Shown here: positions 55,395-64,000 of the stretch, piece after piece
How the letters are laid out: each line of letters starts with the position of its first letter
Position numbering within the stretch: the first letter of the stretch is position 1
Assembly (NCBI GenBank): GCA_947359465.1
Contig: OX375877.1
Location: 51,932,744-51,996,743, forward strand
Direction of reading: 5' to 3'
Source of the DNA: Metellina segmentata
Taxonomy: Eukaryota; Arthropoda; Arachnida; Araneae; Tetragnathidae
DNA: 64,000 nt
The notes under the pieces: model-generated
Told to the model about the DNA's origin: nothing
Seen by the model: the letters and a program-made list of their open reading frames with translations, nothing else
Database searches by the model: none
Translations under genes and position numbers: made by a program

Positions 55395-56095
55395 GTGTTC
55401 TAATTAGCGTCGTATTCGAGCAACACAACGGGCTATTGATAACGGTCTGGGATCAATCCCCAAGGAAAAGATCCAAGGACAATATCACGTAATTGTGAAT
55501 AACGGTCAGATAACGAAGCAACACCTGTTCTGCCACCCCTCTCTCCAAACTTCTACACCACGCCAACGCGATGACATTTGAGGCCACGACAGATTTAACG
55601 CGCACCAACCCCCTTTGTATTCGGTGTCTGTTTAATTTTAACTCGCAACTCTCCGGTTGCAAATCCGTTACTCTTCCAACCGGTGTAGTGGTTAAGGTGT
55701 TAGCCTCTAGATCGGAAGGTTCCTGATTCGATTCCGGGTACGGGCATGGGTGTTTGCAAGCGTATGGTGTAGAGGCAGCTGGTGCACCTTAAATCTGTCG
55801 TGGCCGAAAGTCCTCACGTTGGGTTGGCGTGGAAGTTTGGAGAGTGGGGTACCAGCTCAGGTGTTGCTTCGTCATCTGACCGTGGTTCAAAATTGCGAGG
55901 TCTTGTCCTCGGATCAGTCCCTTAAGGGAAAGATCCCTGGTGACCCTGGTTCGGGTCAATGCACTGTTAAGAAGATCTTTCCCTCAAGGGACTGATCCCG
56001 GACCGTCGTCAATAGCCCGTTGTGTTGCTCTAGTACGACGTTAACAAAAAAAAATTACCGAAACAAAATCCAACCGGTACACCGCGGCCTCTTTT
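55395..56095 (-). mobile_element. SINE-A2, antisense, interrupted in its head
   Basis: 55395-55684 gives tail and body (GCGTCGTATTCGAGCAACAC, GGGATCAATCCCCAAGG, GACAGATTTAACGCGCACC) and the head-2 complement (AACTCGCAACTCTCCGGTTG). The remaining end (ACACCGCGG) follows at 56079, after the nested SINE-A1. An uninterrupted version of this end is at 46480-46510. Confidence 0.8.
55685..56068 (+). mobile_element. SINE-A1, sense, nested in SINE-A2
   Basis: TCCAACCGGT occurs on both sides (55675-55684 and 56069-56078), although head 1 itself normally begins with a similar CCAACCGGT, so the duplication could be partly coincidental. Head 1 (TAGTGGTTAAGGTG, GATTCGATTCCGGG), core, body and a GACGTTAACAAAAAAAAATT tail are present. 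Internally, CCCTTAAGGGAAAGATC is followed by an inverted AAGATCTTTCCCTCAAGGG, a small fold-back not present in other copies. Confidence 0.82.
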
Positions 56096-56519
56096 TTGCA
56101 TAAAAGAGGTTAGGGTTCTAATATCATATTTGTTTCTTGCAGAAGAGATGTCAGAGTTCTAAATAAAGATTTGGATAGGAATTCGTTAAAAATATCCATA
56201 ACAATCCCCTTTCCGATAAAATCTTTTTTTAAAGTTACGGATTCCAACTGTACCGCACTTAGTTGTGAGGAAGAGCTCACCCATCTTTCAGTAAAGGAGG
56301 GTTCGGGGTTGTGTAGAAGTGTTGAGGTTCGAAATAACGTGTCCACCAACTCACTATCAAACCATCTCTCCTTCGCGTGAGCCTAAAAGCACAGTCTCCT
56401 ATCGGAGGAGGTAACAAATTGCGCTGTCAAGGGGAAACATCTCTGGCAAAAACGGTGCTGTCATCTGGCACTTAAAACTTCTCTTGGGACACATTATTTA
56501 TAGCGAGTAAAAATGATAG
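56096..56519. other. unique sequence
   Basis: 79- and 69-codon frames on opposite strands, no motif. CTCCTATCGGAGGAG near 56396 is a small hairpin. Confidence 0.4.
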
Positions 56520-57500
56520 AGGTTCGCTCCCAGGATGGAAACGGGTGTTTCGGACAATCGGATGGGAAGGGAAAGAATATCAACAACTCGCACTATGGGC
56601 CCTTTTGTGGGAAACTGGCAGAGGAAGACTATTATTAGATCCTAACTTTGGTACCGTGTCCGTCTTTCTCAGGTTGATTCGACTGGTGTTGATGCCGCAA
56701 GAAAGGCCTGCACTCTGACTAGCTGAGCCGACCAACTGGTCTGGTGGTTAAGTGTTAGCCTCTAGATCGGAAGATTCCTGGTTCGGGTCAATGCATGGAT
56801 ATTTGTAAGCGTATAATCTAGAGGTATGCGTATGGTCCCAGGTTGGAAACTGGTGTTTCGGACAATCGGATGGATAGGGAAAGAATATCAACAACTTGCA
56901 CCATGGGCCATTTTGTGGGAAACTGGCAGAGGAAGACTATTATTAGAGCCTATCTTTGGTACTGAGTCCGTCTTTCTCAGGTTGTTTCGACTGGGGTTTA
57001 TGCCGCAAGAAAGGCCTACACTCTGACTAGCTGAGCCGACTAACTGGTCTGTTGGTTAAGTGTTAGCCTCTAGATCGGAAGATTCCTGATTCGGGTCAGT
57101 GCATGAATATTTGTAAGCGTATGACGTAGAGGTATGCGTATGGTCCCAGAATGGAAACGGGTGTTTCAGACAATCCGGATGGAAAGAATATCAACAACTC
57201 GCACCATGGGCTCTTTTGTGGGAAACTCGGAAACTGGCAGAGGAAGACTATTATTAGATCCTATCTTTGGTACTGTGTCCGTCTTTCTCAGGTTGATTCG
57301 ATTGGGGTTTATGCCGCAAAAAAGACCTCTACTCTGATTAGCTCAGCCGACCAACCGGTCTGGTGGTTAAGGTGTTAGTCTCTAGATAGGAAGGTTCCTT
57401 GTTCGTTTCAGTGCATGGATATTTGTAGGTGTATGGTGGAGAGGCGGCTAGTGCCCTTTAAATCTGTCGTGGCCGAAGGTCCTCATGTTAGGCAGGACTT
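56520..57500 (+). repeat. ~308-bp tandem repeat containing SINE head 1
   Basis: GAGCCGACCAACTGGTCTGG-type starts lie at about 56726, 57034 and 57345. Each unit has head 1 (TGGTTAAG.GTTAGCCTCTAG, GGAAGATTCCTG), then TGCATGGATATTTGTAAGCG, GGTGTTTCGGACAATC, CTCGCACCATGGGC, GGCAGAGGAAGACTATTATT and CGTCTTTCTCAGGTTG. The third head continues into genuine SINE-A1 core (CTTTAAATCTGTCGTGGCCG). Tandem duplication of a SINE 5' end with its upstream flank explains it. Confidence 0.88.
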
Positions 57501-59044
57501 GGTTATCCTAAGAGACTAAGAAAAACGAACTTTTTTTTCCTCACCCACCTTGCATGATGTATGTATATATATATTAATGTATATACTGTAGTATAGATGT
57601 AAGGATGTATAAATGTAATGTAATGTGTTCTAACATTCTGGGTAGACATGCTCTACTCATGAAACCACACTTATTTAAAATGATACAGTGTCTCACGACA
57701 ATATGCATGGTTGTGTGTTGGTGTTAATTTGTTAGGACCGTCATCAAAAGCCCGTTGTGTTTCTCTAGTACGACGTTAGGGATGCAGACGTCATTAGGAT
57801 GCAGACTAGACGCAGGTTATCAGTTTTTTTGCAATAGGAATTTGGATTTTATCCTCCTCAGACCCGACACAAAAATAACAACTTATTTTCCTTAGATTTA
57901 TAAGTCACTATTCCCATCATGGTAAGTTAAAAAAAAATCAGTTTTATTGTTAGGGGGTTGAGCAAGTTTCTCAAAGTGATACTTCAGCGTTAATCTACTA
58001 CAAAATCCAAAATTAAGAATTGAAGGATTATATTCAAATTACATTTTATTTTTACAAGTTACACAAATCTTTATACATGAATGAGACAAAATTCAGAAAC
58101 ATGAGTATCACATGTGGTACTTCTGAATTGAGGAAGTTAAGAGGACTCATTACCGCAAAATCGATCAAAATTTTGATTTTTTTTTTATTAATATCATTTA
58201 TTAATTATACTATTTTAAAGAATGTGCGCGCAAAATTTTATAGTTGAGACTACATTATTTACGGAGGTAATTCAATTTTTTCTATCAAAACCGAAAGCAT
58301 TTAAAACTTCAAAGTGCTTTTTCTCGATTTTTTTTCTTTTCATGACTACTGTGTGTGTTTAAAATGCTAACGCTTTTACTTTAATTGATGGGGAGATTAT
58401 AAACTTTCTTCTGTTGTATATCATGTTATATTTGATAACTTTGTGCATGCAATAAAGATTTGGAAAAAAAGAGTTAATTTTTAAAAACTGATGAAATTAT
58501 TAATAATTTTTTTTTGGTGTTTATCACCGTATTTGTTACAAAAATATTTGTAAAAAAAAATTACTGTGATACTTGTAATCCCATGCACAAAATGATGAAA
58601 AACACTTTATAAAAGGTTAATACAAAAAAAAATTTGGAAAAATTTTAATTTGCAGATTGAGTAAAATTTTGGAAATACTGAAATATTTTTCAAAAATTAA
58701 ATAATTTAATTATTAGGAAAGCAATATTTTTTTTTCTTTTGTAATGTATATTTAATGTTTATTTGAATAAGGTACACTGGTACACTTTGTTGTTAATATC
58801 AAAACAAAAGCAAAATTGTTCAAAGGATGCCGTGTCCCCTTAAAATGTAGATTAGCGAAAGAAATAATAATTCAAAAGTATGACATGCTTTCAAAGAATT
58901 TACGTTTAGTAAAAAAAAAAGCAGATTTCCATTTCCATCTTCCAGGCGAGAGAACGAGAGCTTATCGCTCTTGAACGTAAACGCACACACTGTTTGCAAA
59001 ACGAAAATACCAAGTGGGACGCCGCGAAAAAAACAATACACAGC
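57501..59044. other. mostly unique AT-rich sequence
   Basis: 57735-57782 is a SINE-A tail fragment (GGACCGTCATCAAAAGCCCG, TTGTGTTTCTCTAGTACGAC). TA-rich repeats lie near 57560-57620 and A-runs at 58500-58640. No gene. Confidence 0.5.
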
Positions 59045-59805
59045 AACTTAAATTAAGAATGGTTTACTTTAAAGATGAAACCAAGCGATAGCCACCCCCT
59101 CGGCACCTCAAAAGAAGCAGTCGCAGCGGGACCCCGTCAGGAAAAGAATTCCACATTTTGTCAGCACCGTCATTACAGCGCGCTGCCAGGCGCCAGACTT
59201 TGACTCACCAGCGGAAAAACTGCGCCTTTCCATATTTTCCGCGTTTTGCGCGATATTTCTCATTTTATTAATAAATCTCCCAGAGTGTCAAAAACTTTTG
59301 TCCCACCCCCGCACAAAAAACAAACAAACAACGGGACCCGCGCGCCGAAATTGACAAAAAAAAAAAGCTCCTCCGTGAGTGCCAAAACAAACATTTAAAG
59401 TAGATGGTAAGCTATAAATACGTTCCCAATTCATCCCGGGGAAGAGGCCGGCGGTAACAAGCGCGTTATGAACCAAACGTTTCCGCGACATTTTCCCAGC
59501 ACTGTAATGGAACGGGCGTCGGGAATATATAAACAAACGCGCAATGGGGCGCAACAATGAGGGCCGTATTCGAGTGTGCGCCCTTTTCCAGGCCGGCGGA
59601 TTTCTGTGTTTTGGGGAAAGGTTCCCCATTTATTTATGGCCCGTGCTCGGCAATTTATTGTTGACGCAAGGGAAAACAACTAAATTCTTCCCGTGTGTTT
59701 TCTGCGCGGGACCCACTTCCCCGTAATTTACAGCTCTTAGCTAAAATCCGAGGAATCTCTAATTGGCAATTACGACAATGTGAGCGGCTCACGGATGCCC
59801 TTTAA
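59045..59805. promoter_or_regulatory. strong CNE-like candidate regulatory block
   Basis: About 750 bp of CpG-rich, high-complexity sequence without any repeat seen elsewhere in the window, set between AT-rich DNA and a satellite. It contains Cdx/Hox-type words (CATTTTATTAATAAATC, CCATTTATTTATGGCCCG, GGCAATTTATTG), GCGCGATATTTC, and CTATAAATACG near 59413. Frames on both strands (113 and 82 codons minus) overlap each other and lack motifs. Function is inferred from composition only. Confidence 0.4.
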
Positions 59806-60897
59806 GTGCCGGAAGAGATAGCAGCTCGAGAAAGGCGGTCTTTCTGTGGGTGGCGGATGGAGGGAAGACACTTGGGCGACATTAACCTGCACCAGCACAC
59901 ACTCGTGGTCTGGTGTCGGGAGTCACTGTACTGGTCCCACACTCGGAGCTTCACCAGATTTCCTTGTTGGGTGTTGTTATGTCTGCCCCACGACACACTT
60001 AACGACATAAAGCCGCACCTGATTTCTGAAAGAATCCATGGAATCTTTCAACCGTTGGAAATATTATATTGGTCATCTCCGAAGAATAGATACTTCAGCG
60101 ACATTAACTTGCACCAGCACGCACTCGTGGCCTGGTGTCGGGAGTCACTGTACTGGTCCCACACTCGGAGCTTCACCAGATTTCCTTGTTGGGTGTTGTT
60201 ATGTCTGCCCCACGACACACTTAACGACATAAAGCCGCACCTAATTTCTGAAAGAATCCATGGAATCTTTCAACCGTTGGAAATATTATATTGGTCATCT
60301 CCGAAGAATAGATACTTCAGCGACATTAACTTGCACCAGCACGCACTCGTGGCCTGGTGTCGGGAGTCACTGTACTGGTCCCACACTCGGAGCTTCACCA
60401 GATTTCCTTGTTGGGTGTTGTTATGTCTGCCCCACGACACACTTAACGACATAAAGCCGCACCTAATTTCTGAAAGAATCCATGGAATCTTTCAACCGTT
60501 GGAAATATTATATTGGTCATCTCCGAAGAATAGATACTTCAGCGACATTAACTTGCACCAGCACGCACTCGTGGCCTGGTGTCTGGGGTCACTGTACTGG
60601 TCCCACACTCGGAGCGTCACCAGATTTCCGAGTTGGGTGTTGTTATGTCTGCCCCACGACACACTTAACGACATAAAGCCGCATCTAATTTCTGGAAGAA
60701 TTCATGGAATCTTTCAACCGTTGGAAAGTACATATGGGTCATCTCCGAAGAATAGATACTTCGAAGACATTAACTTGCACCAGCACACAATCGAGCCTGG
60801 TGTCGGGAGTCACTGTACTGGTCCCACACTCGGAGCGTCACAAGATTTCCAAGTTGGGTGTTATTGTGTCGGCCCCACGACACACTTAACGACATGA
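59806..60897 (+). CDS. 363-codon repeat-encoded open frame (probably not a gene)
   Basis: An open frame made of 74-residue repeats (DINLHQHALVAWCRESLYW, SHTRSFTRFPCWVLLC, PHDTLNDIKPHLISERIHG) matches the 222-bp DNA period. The differences between units change amino acids (TLVVW/ALVAW, CRES/CLGS, FTRFPC/VTRFPS). Repeat-length frames are also open in a second plus frame and on the minus strand. That is expected from a stop-poor unit divisible by three rather than from selection. No known domain. Confidence 0.15.
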   Translation: MPEEIAARERRSFCGWRMEGRHLGDINLHQHTLVVWCRESLYWSHTRSFTRFPCWVLLCLPHDTLNDIKPHLISERIHGIFQPLEILYWSSPKNRYFSDINLHQHALVAWCRESLYWSHTRSFTRFPCWVLLCLPHDTLNDIKPHLISERIHGIFQPLEILYWSSPKNRYFSDINLHQHALVAWCRESLYWSHTRSFTRFPCWVLLCLPHDTLNDIKPHLISERIHGIFQPLEILYWSSPKNRYFSDINLHQHALVAWCLGSLYWSHTRSVTRFPSWVLLCLPHDTLNDIKPHLISGRIHGIFQPLESTYGSSPKNRYFEDINLHQHTIEPGVGSHCTGPTLGASQDFQVGCYCVGPTTHLTT

Positions 60898-60900
60898 AAC
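59877..60900. repeat. 222-bp tandem repeat, ~4.6 units
   Basis: GACATTAAC.TGCACCAGCAC starts recur at 222-bp spacing (about 59880, 60102, 60324, 60546, 60768). Units 2 and 3 look identical by eye, unit 1 differs at a few bases, and units 4 and 5 are more diverged, with the last truncated. The gradient points to recent expansion of the middle units. Confidence 0.95.
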
Positions 60901-61369
60901 CGTATCTAAGTTCGGAAAGAATCCATGGTTTGTAGTAGTACACAAATCAGAATATTGAGAAAGTTTGATATCTTTCCTATTCGTAGAAGCTTATAAGAGT
61001 GTTGTATTTTAAAGCCAAAAATCTAAATTGAAAGAATCGAAAGAAAAATTTTCTTCGTCAACAAGAACGTGGTAATTTTTTCTATACGAGTTTTGACCAA
61101 CATTTATTGAAGACCTGTAAGCTTATAGATGTGGTATCTGTTGAGGACGTGCTTACTTTATATGACCTGTATCCTTCGCCTATTAAGATTATTAATAACT
61201 TGACCTTAGATATGACGGTTGGTGTTGGACTAGAAATTCGACACGTTTGCAGCAGTACTTGATTCAAAATCTTGAGAATGTTTGTTGTTTTTACTGATGG
61301 TAGAACTATTGGTATCATAAAATAAAAACAATTTATTGAAATTACAACAAACATCAGTTCGCTGATTAA
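60901..61369. other. unique sequence
   Basis: A 76-codon plus frame without ATG (61032-61262) and a 90-codon minus frame overlap. Neither has a recognised motif. Confidence 0.4.
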
Positions 61370-62440
61370 TCACTGTGACATCTTTTACGTCAAAAACAAA
61401 TTCAAGAGCTCCTTTAACCTTTGGACTAAGGCCGGTACAGCAGTTTCACCATGATAGCGCCAAGAAAGAATTTAGGCAACGGCCAGTACATCAGTTGCAC
61501 CTTGAAAGTTATAAAAATCACGCCAAGAAAGAATTTAGACAACGGCCGTTGCAACAGTTGTAGGTATCTTGGAAGAATCGCGCTAAGTAAGAATCGCGCT
61601 TATTATATCTATAGCCGTAAGTCAAAAGATTAACGGGTCAAAATTCTTCAGCCAATACTTCGAAGTAAAAACCAAACAAAGAATGGCAATGGTTATAAAT
61701 TTACGTCCCACGAACGATTCCAGGACAATACATAGTTTTGAACCACGATCAGATGAAGAGGTTAACACGTAAGCTGGCAAATATCACTCTCCAAACTTTC
61801 ACATCTCCCCAACGTAAGGACATTTGAGGCCACGACAGGTTTATAGTGCATCAGACCCCATGTCCACGATGGTCTTTGGTTGGATCGAGTTTCGAACTCG
61901 TATCCCTGTGATTACTAATCGTTGCTTTTCCAACCGTGCCTCCAAATACGAAACGTTCAAGGAAATTAAATGATACTATGACATCAATCAATATGACATC
62001 ATTTACGCCAATAACACATTTTGACAACGGCTGTTGCAACAGTTGTAGGTACCTCGGAAGAATCGCGCTTGTTATATCTATAGCCGCAGTCAAAAAGTTA
62101 AATGGGTCAGAATTATTCAGCCAATATTTCGAAGTAAGAACAAAACAGATAATGACAATGGTAGTTAATTTACAACCCAGGAAAGATTCGAGGACAGTGC
62201 ATAATTTTGAACCATCGTCAGATGAAGAGGTCAACACCTGAGCTGGGATCTCACTCTCCAAACTTCCACACCTCGCCAACGTGAAGGCATTTCAGGCCAC
62301 GGCAGATTTATAGTGCATCAACCCCCATGTACACGACGGTCTTTGGTTGGACCGAGTTTCAAACTCGCAACCCTGATTGCTAAAACGTTGCTTTTCCAAC
62401 CCGGCCTCCAAATAGGAAACGTTCAAGGAAAGGAAATAAT
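61370..62440. repeat. ~482-bp tandem duplication containing SINE-A2
   Basis: TTGCAACAGTTGTAGGTA occurs at 61551 and 62033. Both copies continue with GGAAGAATCGCGCT, TATATCTATAGCCG, AGTCAAAA, TTCAGCCAATA.TTCGAAGTA, an antisense SINE-A2 (61705-61940 and 62170-62410; CTCTCCAAACTT, GGCCACG.CAG.TTTATAGTGC, GTCTTTGGTTGGA) and CCTCCAAATA.GAAACGTTCA. The first copy also holds extra GCCAAGAAAGAATTTAG units. Confidence 0.85.
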
Positions 62441-63130
62441 ACTTCCAGAATAAAACCCAAGAAACGAGAATATAAATTAAAACCACGATGCAAATGTTTA
62501 GAGCCGTGTATCGTATTTATAGATGCGAATGTTTGTGGGACCCTTTTTGTTGTTAAACTTTAAATTATACTCCATCGCGGTCCAATTTTAACATACCCCT
62601 TTTCTCGTTTACATAAAGACACCCTAATTTTAGCTCCCCCCCTCCCCACCCGGCATTCAACGGCAGCAGTGACGTTCGTAGGACGTTCGTCCTACGTCAC
62701 AGCGACTGTTTCTGGTAACCTTTTGGAAACGGACCACGACGAAAGTCACACCGGTCTATCTTCTGATCCGACCGAGACTAGGAAGGGGAAGGAAGGAATA
62801 AACAACTGGGAAAAGGATGCGTTTAACTCTTTCTTTCCACCATGTGTTCTCGCTCCTCAATGATGCCGTGCCGAATGCCGCTATAAATAGAGGACGTTCG
62901 TTGATGAGGGCACGCGTAAGAGACGTGAAGCGTGCCGAGCACGTGCCGGCTGCTGCTGCTGACCCCCGCCCCCGTTCCGTTCCCGAACTGTTTTTCCTTT
63001 TCGCCGAACGGTTCTTTGCTTCATTGACACTAGGGGGTTCTATTCCTGGGGTCAGGACCACCCCCGAAGGTTCCTGGAGGAGGAAGTGGTGCCGGACTTC
63101 GTTAATTGCGACGAATATTCACGCTTGTTA
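62441..63130. promoter_or_regulatory. GC-rich, CpG-rich candidate promoter/regulatory stretch
   Basis: 62630-63115 is GC-rich and non-repetitive. GTGACGTTCGTAGGACG faces GTCCTACGTCAC (62670-62701), an imperfect palindrome with two CRE-like TGACGT words. A TATA box lies at 62881. Open frames on both strands (104 codons plus, 101 minus) overlap and lack known domains. No splice-consistent gene model could be made. Confidence 0.35.
62881..62890 (+). promoter_or_regulatory. TATA-box-like element
   Basis: CTATAAATAG lies in a CpG-rich stretch, an exact match to the strong TATA consensus. AGACGTG at 62921-62927 matches the DPE word, but its spacing from any good initiator near 62910 is wrong, so the two do not form one consistent core promoter. 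Confidence 0.35.
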
Positions 63131-64000
63131 ACACCATCTGATGCTTGCAGACGTTTCTCCGAATTTCGACTAAGAACCCGATTTCACTAATCAGAGGCCT
63201 AAAGGGGGGTACCATGGTACCCATGCATGAAGGCATCCGGTAAATGTGTGAAAGTTTTCTAATTCTGTTCTGAGCATTCCTTTTTTGTGTAAATTTAACC
63301 CTTTTGGTGGTTGTCTTCACTGGGTATCTCTCGATATTAACAAAAAACTACGCGATATTTATGGACGTGATATCTCGTCTCTAGAGAAAACTGACCCAAT
63401 CTCGGTCTTGACATCATCAAAAAATAGACAGAATCTTGATGACGAAATATCTCGTCTTTAGAGAAAACTGACCAGCACTCGGTCTTGTCATCATACAAAA
63501 AATAGACAGTACCTTGATGACGAGGTATCTCGTCATTAGCTAAATTTATCATATTATGACGGACGAGATATCTCGTCGAAACCACTTGGAGGGTTGAATT
63601 GAATTATTGTAGACAGTTGAAAATTCCACGTGAGGAAACGTAAAGGTTCATTTAGAAAAAAAAAAGAGAGAAAAATGGTAAAGCATAACAGAAGGGGAAC
63701 GGAATGAGAAGTAAATAATCAACGGTTTAGAAAATAATTACACCGTTTGAAGTTTTATGATTCGCGATACAAGATACTTCTTCAAGTTCTTACGATGTTG
63801 TTATCAAAAATACACCATCTAATGTTTGCAGACTTTTCCTCGAATTTCGCCTAAGCACCTGTTTTACCAATCAAAGCCCTCAAGAGGAGAGGGAGACGGT
63901 GCCATGGTACCCATGCATGAGGCGATAGGGCATCTGGTAAATGTGTGGAAATGTTCTTGCTCTGTTTTGTTGCAATCATTTTTTTTAAATAAATTTAAAA
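63131..64000. repeat. duplicated flanks around a palindrome-rich minisatellite
   Basis: 63123-63301 and 63793-64000 are diverged direct copies (ACACCATCTGATGCTTGCAG / ACACCATCTAATGTTTGCAG; ATGGTACCCATGCATGA in both; CTGGTAAATGTGTG). Copy 1 holds a perfect 16-bp palindrome GGGTACCATGGTACCC (63207-63222). Between them, 63350-63600 has units with GATATCTCGTC, GAAAACTGACC.., ATCATC.AAAAATAGACAG and a perfect GACGAGATATCTCGTC palindrome (63562-63577). Confidence 0.8.

Noticed and set aside
59806..60897. 363-residue repetitive protein
   Set aside because: Unit length is divisible by three, several frames are open at once, differences between units are mostly non-synonymous, and no domain is recognisable. 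Better explained as a satellite.
1..64000. bacterial or phage defence system, operon or prophage
   Set aside because: No bacterial-type gene density, ribosome binding sites or phage genes. The content is eukaryotic transposons, SINEs and satellites.

Overview
The window looks like non-coding, repeat-dominated nuclear DNA of an arthropod, possibly an arachnid. This rests on the parasites it carries. There are internally deleted Tc1-like transposons whose transposase C-terminus ends in a 'VASVIAARGG' tail, a mariner-like relic with a DUF4817-type N-terminal domain, and a LINE C-terminus with an RNase H 'PSHVG..NEIADSLAKAA' block plus a C-x2-C-x9-H-x3-C knuckle. Short Helitrons and tRNA-derived SINEs complete the set. 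There is no bacterial gene organisation. The arachnid placement is inference and weak. I found no convincing host protein-coding gene; almost all open frames are short, lack family motifs, or lie in tandem repeats.

Layout. 0-9 kb: AT-rich DNA with a fold-back, a Tc1 deletion derivative (4.9-5.5 kb) and a mariner-like relic (7.28-8.58 kb) with a hAT-type MITE nested in it. 9-24 kb: SINE fragments and satellites (288-bp units at 11.6-12.7; two-module array at 14.1-14.8; 296-bp units at 15.5-17.4, split by a second hAT MITE; 139-bp monomers at 22.4-23.5), plus a 124-bp Helitron at 19.6 with an intact empty site beside it. 24-36 kb: palindromes, SINEs, a 307-bp two-half satellite (29.4-30.9), a third Tc1-like relic and a 50-bp-arm near-perfect hairpin (34.4). 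36-51 kb: a 649-bp Helitron (37.1), CNE-like unique DNA (39.4-40.2), a third hAT MITE (41.7), SINE clusters, a 61-bp minisatellite made from a SINE tail (44.2-46.1), and an inverted duplication (47.1/49.3) that dates a SINE insertion. 51-64 kb: SINE insertions with clear target-site duplications (51.7, 53.5, 55.7), a LINE relic, a 308-bp array carrying SINE heads, a CpG-rich CNE-like block (59.0-59.8), a 222-bp array with a 363-codon open frame, further duplications and a GC-rich promoter-like stretch (62.6-63.1).

The most informative pattern is modular SINE architecture. At least three tRNA-like heads and four tails are combined differently in neighbouring copies around one shared core. Several insertions can be read to the base because an uninterrupted paralogous copy of the target lies in the same window.
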